Made by a program: the position numbers and the translations under genes. A model generated the notes under the pieces. The model was not told the DNA's origin. It made no database searches and saw only the letters and a program-made list of their open reading frames with translations. From contig JADFXV010000005.1 of assembly GCA_015233395.1 (NCBI GenBank), forward strand, positions 1-64,000: a DNA stretch of 64,000 bases, in the 5' to 3' direction. This document shows, piece after piece, positions 40,844 through 50,000 of this stretch; within the stretch, counting starts at the first letter, position 1, and the number at the start of each line of letters is the position of its first letter. This DNA is from Desulfovibrionaceae bacterium (GTDB taxonomy: Bacteria > Desulfobacterota > Desulfovibrionia > Desulfovibrionales > Desulfovibrionaceae).

Positions 40844-42310
40844 CTAAAAGTAGTCCTGCACGCCGGTCGGGTCTTTGAATTCGAGTCCCGGATCGCCCAT
40901 GAGTTTTTTGGTTCCCCGGCCTTCCAGGTATTTGCCCAGCTCCAGGTCGACTTTCAGGGGCGCGTCCACGCCGGCCTTGGCCAGGGCCTGGCGCAGGTAG
41001 CCTTGCGCCCCTTCGGCGAAGGCGATGGAATCGCCGAGCACGCGCATGGCTTCGGTCGGGTTGTGGAAGCCCATCGAGTTTTCCGCGCCGACGAACAGGG
41101 AGCGGTAGAAGGCCTGGTCGTAGAACTCCTTGGCGCGCGTATATAAGGCCTCGTCGATCTGCTTGCCGGCGTCTTTGGCCTTGTGGGCGGTCTCGAAGAG
41201 TTTGGCCGCCGCGGCCGTGGCGTTTCCGGCGCGCAGGAGCAGCGAGGCGGTGCGGTCCTGGATGGCGACGACCTGTTGCCTGAGCCATTCGGCGCTTTCG
41301 GCGTGGCACTGGGTGCAGGCGCGCAGGTCGCTTTTGAGCGGGCTCATGACCCGGTGGTCGCTGATCTTGTGCAGTCCGGCCTTGGTGTAGGGCATGTGGC
41401 AGTCGGCGCAGGCGACTCCCGCCTTGAAATGCACGGAATTGTTCGAGAACATCTCGAATTCCGGATGCCGGATGAAGGCCATCTTAAAGCCGGTGACGGT
41501 CTGCTTCCATTCCTTGACCGAGTCGTCGCTTTGGATTTGCTTGATGATGTCCTCGATGGCGATGGCGCCCCATTTGCTTTTTTGCCACGGGAAGTAGACG
41601 CCCGTGGAGTTCATGTCCTTGTCCTTGGAGATGTTGTAGGTCACGTGGCACTGGGCGCACACGGCGCTGCGCAGTTCCTGACGGGTGAGCTTGGTTTGGT
41701 CCACGCCCATGGCGGTCAGCGCCTTGGTCAGGGTGAAGCCCCGGGAGATCTTGAGCGTCATGTCCTTGTTGTCGTGGCAGTCGATGCAGGCCACGCCGAG
41801 TTCCTTGTTCTTCTCCGGAATCATGGCCAGGACGTCTTTGTAGGGCAATTTGTAGTATTCCAGGCCCATCTCTTTTTCGAACCGGGGGGCGTAGGGGGTC
41901 TTGCAGGTCAGGCAGACGCCGCCGGCCTTCAGGCGCGAGGCGTCGATCTCGAGCTGGTCGCGCACCATGTTCGCGTGGCCCTTGGGCTCGTTGTACTCCA
42001 CGCCAAAACCCCAGCCGTTGAACAACAGGGCCATGTAGGGGTATTCGGCCAATTTGTCGCGGGTGATGTGGTCGGCGTCGAAGCCGCGTTTGTATTTGCT
42101 CTTGCCGGCCGGTTCGGGCTCGGCGGTCTTTTTCCAGGACTCGAACTCCTCGGGATAGGCCTTGCCCCAAGTGTCGGGATCGACTTCGTTGTCGGGGATG
42201 ACCACGGTCTTGACCAATTCTTTCTTTTCCGGGGCGCAGCCGTAGGGAGCGGCCAGATAGGCCGAAAACACCACGATCGCGACCAGCCAAAATTTGTTCT
42301 TGCCCCTCAT
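40844..42310 (-). CDS. nrfA: Cytochrome c nitrite reductase catalytic subunit NrfA
   Basis: A 488-residue pentaheme enzyme that reduces nitrite to ammonia with six electrons. The active-site heme uses CLTCK (Lys ligand), and four further hemes bind through CIDCH, CAQCH, CADCH and CTQCH. FKMAFIRHPEFEMFSNNSVH and KISDHRVMSPL are typical NrfA parts. The N-terminus is a signal or anchor with a possible lipobox Cys (LAAPYGC). It is encoded 32 bases after nrfH in an nrfHA operon. In sulfate reducers it works in nitrite defence and ammonification. Confidence 0.97.
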   Translation of the reverse strand: MRGKNKFWLVAIVVFSAYLAAPYGCAPEKKELVKTVVIPDNEVDPDTWGKAYPEEFESWKKTAEPEPAGKSKYKRGFDADHITRDKLAEYPYMALLFNGWGFGVEYNEPKGHANMVRDQLEIDASRLKAGGVCLTCKTPYAPRFEKEMGLEYYKLPYKDVLAMIPEKNKELGVACIDCHDNKDMTLKISRGFTLTKALTAMGVDQTKLTRQELRSAVCAQCHVTYNISKDKDMNSTGVYFPWQKSKWGAIAIEDIIKQIQSDDSVKEWKQTVTGFKMAFIRHPEFEMFSNNSVHFKAGVACADCHMPYTKAGLHKISDHRVMSPLKSDLRACTQCHAESAEWLRQQVVAIQDRTASLLLRAGNATAAAAKLFETAHKAKDAGKQIDEALYTRAKEFYDQAFYRSLFVGAENSMGFHNPTEAMRVLGDSIAFAEGAQGYLRQALAKAGVDAPLKVDLELGKYLEGRGTKKLMGDPGLEFKDPTGVQDYF

Positions 42311-42342
42311 GCGCGGTCCTCCCTGTCTCGTTGTCCGAAATG

Positions 42343-42804
42343 TCATTGGGTCGCCACCAGGCCGCTTTTCTTATGGATCAGGCGGCGGTGGCAATCAACG
42401 CAGCTGCGCTGTTTGTCGATCATGTCCACGGCCGTTTCGTGGCAGCGCACGCAGTTGGCCTGGACGGTGGCGCGGCCGTGTCCGGAAATTTCGATGACGT
42501 CCGGAACCCGGCCGGAATTGAAGACCACCACGTCCTTGAGGCCGTCGATGGATTTCCAGAGGTAGTGCGCGGCGACGTTGTCGCCCGGCAGGTGGCATTC
42601 GACGCAGTTCTTGCGCCGGTGCGCCCCTTCATGGAACCAGGCCTCATACTCGGCTTCCATGACGTGGCAGGAGGCGCAAAACAGAGGCGCCTCGGATTTG
42701 GCCAGAAGATCCGGGGGGCCGAAGGCGGCAAAGGCGCCGGCCGCCGCGCCGGCCAAGCAGACCACGAAAACAAGCCGGAACAATCCCGGCCTCGCGCGTT
42801 GCAT
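42343..42804 (-). CDS. nrfH: Cytochrome c nitrite reductase small subunit NrfH
   Basis: A 153-residue NapC/NirT-family tetraheme quinol dehydrogenase that feeds NrfA. One N-terminal membrane helix (LVFVVCLAGAAAGAFAAFG) precedes four heme sites: CASCHVME, CVECHLPG, CVRCHETA and CVDCHRRL. The Met in CASCHVM is the known heme 1 ligand position. It is the first gene of nrfHA and has a long upstream region with an FNR-type palindrome. Confidence 0.96.
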   Translation of the reverse strand: MQRARPGLFRLVFVVCLAGAAAGAFAAFGPPDLLAKSEAPLFCASCHVMEAEYEAWFHEGAHRRKNCVECHLPGDNVAAHYLWKSIDGLKDVVVFNSGRVPDVIEISGHGRATVQANCVRCHETAVDMIDKQRSCVDCHRRLIHKKSGLVATQ

Positions 42805-43091
42805 CGGCTTGCCTCCCTGTTTGACCGGTTCGTCGGTTCCCCGGCATCGCGGAACCGGCGTGACAATCTTAATACCGTAATCGGAAAAAATTTCAAGGCC
42901 TTATCGCCCGGAGCCGGGCGGAGCGTTTTTTACAAAAAACGCATCATTCCATTCCGGCGGGAACCCGCGCGGCCGGGTTTTTCCCGCGCCCGCCCGGCCG
43001 ATCCGGGGCTTCTCCGCCGCCCGGACAAAAACGTAGGCCAAACGCGCCGCCTGGTCCGCCCTGGGTAGAATGCCGCCCGGGCCGGAAAATA

Positions 43092-43111
43092 AAATTGATC
43101 CAGATCAATTT
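43092..43111. promoter_or_regulatory. FNR/CRP-family operator upstream of nrfHA
   Basis: AAATTGATCCAGATCAATTT is a perfect 9+2+9 palindrome holding the FNR consensus TTGATnnnnATCAA. If it works as a class II site toward nrfH, transcription would begin near 43060, and minus-strand CATTCT sits exactly at the -10 position (43072-43067). The nrfH start is about 255 bases further on, so the leader would be long. Confidence 0.7.
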
Positions 43112-43331
43112 TTCGCGCATCTTCCTCAAAATTCCCCGGGAAAACCCAAAAGGCCGCCCGGTCCGCGCTCGCCGCCCGGGCGGCGTCCGGCCGTCGCCCA
43201 CTTTTACAAAGACCTGCGAGACACCGTTTAACCGGCCTGAAAGACTGCTGAAATGAATATTTTGCGCATTTTCCCATCAAGGCGTCCCCCAAATATATCG
43301 CCTCCGGGGAAGTTTGTTTCGCGGCAAACGA

Positions 43332-43360
43332 TTGACGAATTCGCGTTTGTGAAATATATA
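43332..43360 (+). promoter_or_regulatory. Sigma70-type promoter of the hybrid kinase gene
   Basis: TTGACG (43332-43337), a 17-base spacer and TATATA (43355-43360), in a locally AT-rich stretch. A start near 43368 gives a leader of about 59 bases to the ATG at 43427. Confidence 0.6.
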
Positions 43361-43426
43361 ACATAGTAAGAATATCCACACCGGCCTTTGAACGCGCCAA
43401 GACGGCAGCCAAACCGGGAGCCGGAA

Positions 43427-46400
43427 ATGGGACGCAAGGAATTGACCGCAGCCGTCCTGCTGGGCCTCGCCGGATTCGCCGGCAACTGGTTCAAGATCGA
43501 ATTGTTTTTCAACGTCGATTTCCTGTTCGGCTCGTTCTTCGCCATCCTGGCGCTGTTGCGCTTCGGCCCGGCGGCCGGGATCGCGGCGGCGGCCATCGCC
43601 GGTTCATGCACGTATCTCCTGTGGAATCATCCTTACGCCTGGCTCATCCTGATCGCCGAAACCGCGAGCGTGGCCTTTTTGACCCGCCGGGGCGGCCGCG
43701 ACGTCCTGATCGCGGACATCGCCTTCTGGCTCGCCGGCGGCAGTGTCCTGATCTGGCTTTTCTACCATCTGATCCTGGGCATGAGTCCCGAATCCACGGC
43801 CCTGATCGCCTTCAAGCAAGGGCTCAACGGCGTGTGCAACACCCTGGCGGCCTACGCCGTCTCCACCGCCCTGGACGCCTTTCGCGGCAGGCGGCGCGGC
43901 GAACTGCCCGCCTTCCGCCAGGTGGTCTTCATTTCCCTGGCGTCCATCGTTCTGTTCCCGGCCATGGCGCTCATGATCGCCACCCTGCGCGCCGAAATGC
44001 GCGAGGGCCTCACCGACAGCGCCGGACAGACGGCCGCGCTCTCCAAGATCCTGGCCGACTCCGTGGGCCGCTGGATCGACGAACACCACCAAAGCGTCAA
44101 GACCCTGGCCCTGCTCGTATCGAGTCACGCCGCTGACGACGTCCCGGCCATGCAGCGCGAAGTGGAAATCCTGCGGGCGTCCTCGCTGGCCTTCAAACGC
44201 ATGGGGGTGCTCGACAACGACTCGGTTACCATCGCCTACAGCCCCCTTCGGGACGACAACGGCAACTCCACTCTGGGACTTGATTTCTCGGACCGGCCTC
44301 ATGTTCCCGTCCTGCGCGCGATCAAAGAGCCCCTCATAGGGGATATGGTCCCGGGGCGGATCGGAAAACCTTCGCCCATGCTCCCGATGCTCGCCCCGGT
44401 CGTACGGGGCGGCAAGTATGACGGATTTTGCACCGGCATCGTGGACACCTCGCGTCTATCCGAAATCATGGCCGTCATCACCGCCCCGTATCACGCCCTG
44501 GCCACGCTCACCGACCGGAAAGGCGCGGTCGTGGTCACGACGCGCGGCGACCTGGCCATGATGGACGCCTACCGCCTGCCGGACAACGGCGAAATCCGCG
44601 ACGCTGGCCAGGGCGTATCGCACTTTCTCCCTCGCCTGGAAGCCGGCGTGAGCGTCATGCAGCGCTGGCGCAAATCGTTTTTCCTGAAGGAGGAAAGCGC
44701 CGGCCGGGAAACCGGTTTCAACGTCGCCGTCGAGACCTCGCTCGTTCCCCTGCTCGACAAGCTGACCGGGCAGAGCATCACGGTCATGGCCGGGATGTCG
44801 CTTTTGGTCGTGCTCGCCGCCGGCTTCGCCCAGATCGTCAGCGAAAGGCTGGTCCGCCCGCTTGCGATGCTCACGCGGGTCACCGAGGCCATCCCCCGGG
44901 GGCTCATGACCGGCGCCGGAGTTCCGGATATTCCCGGAGGCAGCCGCATTCGCGAACTCGATGCGCTGATGGACAATTTCCGGCGCATGGCCGAGTTCGT
45001 GCGCGGCTCGTTTACGAAACTTACGGCCTTAAACGACACCCTGGAAGACCGGGTGGCCGAACGCACCGCCGAGCTCACGGCCAGCCAGGAACGCTTCCGC
45101 GCCCTGCTCGATTCCGCGCCGGCGGCCATCGCCGTCATCGACGCGCGAGGCCGTGGGGTGCATCTCAACCGGAGATTCGTGGATTTCACGGGCTACAGCC
45201 TGGCCGATCTGCCCGATTTCGACGCCTGGACGCGCCTGGCCCATCCCGATCCGGACTACCGGCGGGAAATGGTCGCGCGCTGGCGCGCGGCGGTGGCCGC
45301 GGGCGTCGAAACCGGCGAGCCCATCAAGCCCGGGGAGGCCGAAATCGTCTGCAAGAACGGCGCGACCCGGTTCGTCGAAGTGCAAACGGCGATCATCGGC
45401 GGCCTGACCATGGCGACGCTCACCGACCTGACCGACCGCGAGGCGAGGCGTCAGGAACTGCAAGCCGCCAAGGACATCGCCGAATCCGGGGCGCGCTCCA
45501 AAAACGCCTTTCTGGCCAGCATGAGCCATGAGATCCGCACACCGCTCAGCGGCGTCATGGGTATGCTCAGGCTGTGCCTGGACACGAAGTTGAGCGCTAG
45601 CCAACGGGAATTCATCGAGATCGCTCTCGACGCGGCCAGGCGCCTGCTCGATCTGCTCAACGACGTCCTGGACCTCTCGCGCATCGAGGCCGGAAAGCTG
45701 ACCGTCGCCGCCGAACCGTTCGAGCCCCGGCGGCTCTTTCACTCCGTCGCCGCGCTGTTCAAGGAGCAAACCGTCCGCAAAAACGTCCCCCTGCTCTTTC
45801 ACCTCGACCCCGGCCTGCCGCCGGTGATTTGCGGCGACGAGGCCCGGTTGCGCCAGATCCTGTTCAACCTGATCGGCAACGCCTACAAATTCACCGATCA
45901 CGGCTCGATATCGGTGAGCATGCAGCCGCTTGGCGCGCCCGGGCAGGACCGCTTCAAGATGCTGTGCATCGTATCCGACACCGGCACGGGCATCGACGGC
46001 GATACGGTCGGCCGGCTGTTCTCCCCCTTCACCCAGGCAGAGGGGGGATACACCCGCAAACACGAAGGAACGGGACTCGGATTGTCCATCGTCAAGCGGC
46101 TGGTGCAGCTGATGCACGGGGAAATTTGCCTGGACACCGAGCTTGGCCGGGGCACGGACGTGTGTTTCACCGTGGAGGCGTCCGCCGTCCGCGAACAGGA
46201 ACGCGAAATCCCGGCCGAGCCGCAAAAGAACGCTCCGGAAAACGATCTCGCCTGCCTGCGCGTCCTGATCGCCGAAGACGAAGCGATCAACCGCAAATTT
46301 CTCGCGCTCCTCCTGCAAGGCCTGGGAATGGCCTGCGAAGCCGCCGCCGACGGGAACCAGGCGCAGGACATGCTTGAGCGCGGTCGCTTCGACCTGGTCC

Positions 46401-46657
46401 TGATGGACGTGCAGATGCCGGAAAAAGACGGGCTCGAGACGGCGCTCGCGATTCGCGCCAGCGGCCGGGCATACGCGTCCGTTCCCATCATCGCCCTGAC
46501 CGCCCACGCCATGCCCGGGGACCGGGAAAATTGCCTCCAGGCCGGCATGGACGACTACCTCGTCAAGCCGGTCGAGACCGAGGAACTCACGGCGGCGATC
46601 CGGCGCGTCCTGGCGGGACCGCGCGAGAGAACCTCCGGGAGGAAACCCCTTTTGTGA
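43427..46657 (+). CDS. Membrane hybrid sensor histidine kinase (1076 residues)
   Basis: The N-terminus has five or so membrane helices (residues about 5-150), then a helix, a Cache-like periplasmic sensor (about 190-440), a further helix (about 450) and HAMP-like sequence. A PAS domain (about 555-675), HisKA and HATPase_c (LRQILFNLIGNAYKFTDHG; GTGLGLSIVKRL) and a receiver domain follow. The phospho-acceptor is His701 in SMSHEIRTPLSG and the receiver Asp is Asp994 in LVLMDVQMPEKDG. No separate response regulator is adjacent. The last codons (GRKPLL) are encoded by repeat R9, whose loop gives the TGA stop. The chosen ATG follows GGGAGCCGG. Confidence 0.9.
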   Translation: MGRKELTAAVLLGLAGFAGNWFKIELFFNVDFLFGSFFAILALLRFGPAAGIAAAAIAGSCTYLLWNHPYAWLILIAETASVAFLTRRGGRDVLIADIAFWLAGGSVLIWLFYHLILGMSPESTALIAFKQGLNGVCNTLAAYAVSTALDAFRGRRRGELPAFRQVVFISLASIVLFPAMALMIATLRAEMREGLTDSAGQTAALSKILADSVGRWIDEHHQSVKTLALLVSSHAADDVPAMQREVEILRASSLAFKRMGVLDNDSVTIAYSPLRDDNGNSTLGLDFSDRPHVPVLRAIKEPLIGDMVPGRIGKPSPMLPMLAPVVRGGKYDGFCTGIVDTSRLSEIMAVITAPYHALATLTDRKGAVVVTTRGDLAMMDAYRLPDNGEIRDAGQGVSHFLPRLEAGVSVMQRWRKSFFLKEESAGRETGFNVAVETSLVPLLDKLTGQSITVMAGMSLLVVLAAGFAQIVSERLVRPLAMLTRVTEAIPRGLMTGAGVPDIPGGSRIRELDALMDNFRRMAEFVRGSFTKLTALNDTLEDRVAERTAELTASQERFRALLDSAPAAIAVIDARGRGVHLNRRFVDFTGYSLADLPDFDAWTRLAHPDPDYRREMVARWRAAVAAGVETGEPIKPGEAEIVCKNGATRFVEVQTAIIGGLTMATLTDLTDREARRQELQAAKDIAESGARSKNAFLASMSHEIRTPLSGVMGMLRLCLDTKLSASQREFIEIALDAARRLLDLLNDVLDLSRIEAGKLTVAAEPFEPRRLFHSVAALFKEQTVRKNVPLLFHLDPGLPPVICGDEARLRQILFNLIGNAYKFTDHGSISVSMQPLGAPGQDRFKMLCIVSDTGTGIDGDTVGRLFSPFTQAEGGYTRKHEGTGLGLSIVKRLVQLMHGEICLDTELGRGTDVCFTVEASAVREQEREIPAEPQKNAPENDLACLRVLIAEDEAINRKFLALLLQGLGMACEAAADGNQAQDMLERGRFDLVLMDVQMPEKDGLETALAIRASGRAYASVPIIALTAHAMPGDRENCLQAGMDDYLVKPVETEELTAAIRRVLAGPRERTSGRKPLL

Positions 46658-46702
46658 ACAAAAGGGGTTTTCCCCCAGACCCCCTTTCCCCAAAAAACTT
46701 TT
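46634..46702 (+). repeat. R-family hairpin repeat, copy 9
   Basis: Arms GGAAACCCCTTTTG and complement around the GTGAAC core, tail CCCCCTTTCCCCAAAAAACT. The stop codon of the upstream kinase is the TGA of the loop. Confidence 0.85.
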
Positions 46703-46856
46703 TTCGGGGACGGGGGTATTTTCGCCGCTTTTCGGGCCAAGGGGAACGAAGCAACGGCTTGGGGCGCCAGGAAAAACATTGCGAATAAGCCTCTTGCAAA
46801 ATTCATATGCCGCCCTGTCGGACCCGCGACACGGCTGAGCAACTCTTGAAATTGAT

Positions 46857-46893
46857 GCGGGCTTCCAAAGGGCGCAGCCCTTTGGAAGCCCGC
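46857..46893 (+). repeat. U-family hairpin, copy 2
   Basis: A near-perfect 17-base-pair stem GCGGGCTTCCAAAGGGC with a three-base loop, between the two hybrid kinase genes. It shares TTCCAAAGGG with the hairpin at 19731. The rest of the gap 46703-47031 holds no gene I can support. Confidence 0.65.
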
Positions 46894-47031
46894 GGCGTTG
46901 ATAAAACAATTTTGCGAGTCCCTCGAATACTATCCTTTGCGCGATGCGCGCGACCGGCTTTACAAGAGAGATTTTTTCCCGCATTCGGGACGCGCGGCCG
47001 CAACAAGGCGACGATTGAGGAACGCAGGGGA

Positions 47032-50000
47032 ATGGCTCGAAACAATCCGCCGGGAACATCGTTTCGCTTTCATTGGCTTATTCTGGCGATCGCGCTGACG
47101 CTTTTTTGCGCGTACGCCGCCCTGAACCTGTACCGCGACCGGCTCGGCCTCGAAGCCAGGGAACGCGCCCGCCTGCTCACCCAGGCGCGCGTGATCGAGG
47201 CCAATCTCAGCCTGCAACTGGAAGGCGCCGCCTTGGCCCTCAAGGGCGTCGGCGAGGAGCTTGCAGGCGCGCCCCCGGGCGGCTCGGACGTCAATCGGAA
47301 GCTGCGCATCCTGAAAGCCGCCATGCCCGGCGTCCGAACCCTGATCGTCCTCGATAAGGACGGCGGCGCCTTGTATTCGAACCGCGAAGAGCTGCTCGGG
47401 GCGTCTCTGGGAGAACGGGACTATTTCCGCAAGATGCGTAGCGACCCGGCCCCGGCCAAACTCACTCTCTCGCCCCCCTTCAAGACCGTGCTCGGCTCCT
47501 GGGCCATGACCCTGTCTTTGCCGCTCGCCGGGCAATCCGGCGGCTTCGCCGGCCTGGTCACCGCCACGCTCGACCCGGAGTTTTTCAAGACGCTTCTGGG
47601 GTCGGTCAATTCCACCGCCGACATGCGCTCGGCCGTGATCCACGGCGACGGACAGATGTACCTGACGGCGCCGGAGATCGAGGAGTTGCGCGGCAAGAAT
47701 CTGATCCAGCCCGGCTCGTTCTTCACGCGCCACCTGGAAAGCGGCAGCCGGGAAAGCTTTTTCACCGGCAAGTCCGAATCGACCGGCGAAGACCGCATGG
47801 TCGCCATCGTCACGGTCAATACCGCGAACCCGCCCATGGACAAGCCGCTGGTGGTCTCGGTCAGCCGCGACCTGGCCGCGACCCACGCCGTCTGGCGCGC
47901 CGAGGCGCGCGGCCAGGCCGCGACGTTTGGCGTCATCGCCGCGCTCTCCTGCGCCGCCCTGGCCGCCTATCACCGCCGCCAGCGGGCCCACGACCGGGAC
48001 GCCGCCCTTTCCCGGGCCAAATTGCGCGAAAGCGAGCAGCGCGCCCGCGCGATCACCGACAGCGCCCAGGACGCCATCCTCATGCTCGATCCGGCCGGGA
48101 TGATCAGCTTCTGGAACCCGGCGGCCGAACGCATCCTGGGCTACAGCGCGAGCGAAGCCCTCGGGGCCGACCTGCACGGACTGCTCATGCCGCCCCGATA
48201 CGCCCAGGCGTTCGCGGCCGGCTACGCCGCCTTCCAGCGCGACGGAACCGGAGCGGTGCTCGAAAAAACCATCGAGATCACGGCCAGACGCAAGGATGGA
48301 GCGGAAATCCCCATCTCCCTGTCGATCTCGGCCCTGTGGCGGGACGAAGGCTGGTGCGCGGTCGGCATCCTGCGCGACATCACCGAGGAAAAACGCGCCG
48401 CCGACGAGCTCAGGCGCGAAGGCGAGCTGCGCCGGGCGGTTCTGGACAACAGCGCCGTGGGCATTTTTCTGGGAACCCCGGAGCGCGTCATCGTCAAGGC
48501 CAACAAGCGCGCCTGCGAGATGTTCGGCTACGCGCGGGAGGAAATGGAAGGGAAAAACTTCCGCCTGATCCACGTAAGCGACGAATCATACCAGGCGATC
48601 GCGGCCCTCTACCCCCAGCTCTCCGGGACCGGGCTCGCCAGCATGGATTACCGGTACCGCCGCAAGGACGGCTCCTTGTTCTGGTGCCAAATATCGGGCA
48701 CGGCGCTCGATCCGGACGACATCGGCAAGGGCGTGATCTGGACGTTTTTGGACATTTCCGAACGCAAGCGGGCCGAAAACGAGATCAAGGCCGGCGCGGC
48801 CTGGCTGCAAAGCCTGGTGAACATCCTGCGCTCGCCGGCCGCCTCGCTCAAAGAGGTCCTCGACGACGCCTTGCGCGAGGCCCTCGCCCTGACCGGCAGC
48901 CAGCTCGGCTACATTTACCATTACAGCGAGGAGCGCCAGGAGTTCATCCTGCACGCCTGGTCCGAACAGGTCATGGCGGAATGCTCCATCCTCAAGCCGG
49001 AAAGCCACTACGAACTGAAGAACGCCGGACTGTGGGGGGAGGCGGTCAGGCAGCGCGGGCCGGTCATGGTCAACGACTACAGCGGAGAAAACCCCCTCAA
49101 GAAGGGGTATCCCGCCGGACACGCCGCCCTGACGCGGTTTCTGACCATCCCGGTGATCGTCGAGGGCCGGATCGTGGCCGTGGTCGGCGTGGCCAACAAG
49201 GACGAAGACTACGACGGCGCGGACACGCGGTGCCTGACCCTGTTCATGGACGCGACCTGGCAAGTGATCGGCCGCCTGCGCGCCGAGGAACAATTGAACG
49301 AAAGGGCCGATTTCGTCCGCTTCAATCCCGCCCCGGTCCTGCGCGCGGCCAAGGACGGACGCATCCTGCGCCTGAACCCGGCCGCCGAGGCGGAACTTGG
49401 ACCCAGGCGGGTCGGAACCTCGGTGTACGACATCCTGCCCGAACTTGAGGGCGTACAGCCGCGCGACATCGATCCGGACGCCCCCCTGCGCCTGGAAGTC
49501 AGGCTGGACGAGAAATGGTACGCCTTCGACGCGGTCGCCGGCCAGGACGATTCGTTTTTCATCTACGGCAGCGACATCAGCCTGCGCAAGCGCGCCCAGG
49601 AATCGCTCAAGGCCGTCTCGATCTACACCCGGAGCCTGATTGAAGCCAACCTCGACCTCATGATCACCAACGATCCCGACGGACTGATCATGGACGTCAA
49701 CAAGGCCGCCGAGGACATCTTCGGCCGCCCCAGGAGCGAATTGATCGGACAGCATTTCATGCAGTTCGACGCCAATCCCGAGAAGGCCTTCGAGTCGTTC
49801 CGGGAAACGATCGCCCTCGGCCCCGTCACCGGCTTTCCCGCCGCCATCCGCCACGCCTCAGGGACGATCACCGAGTTGTCCTTAAACGCCACCGTGCTGC
49901 GGGACCAGGACGGCCGGATCATGGGCGTTTTAGCTGTCGGCCGGGACGTCACCGCGCAAAAACGCCTCGAAGAGGACCTGCGGCGCGCCAAAGAGGGCGC

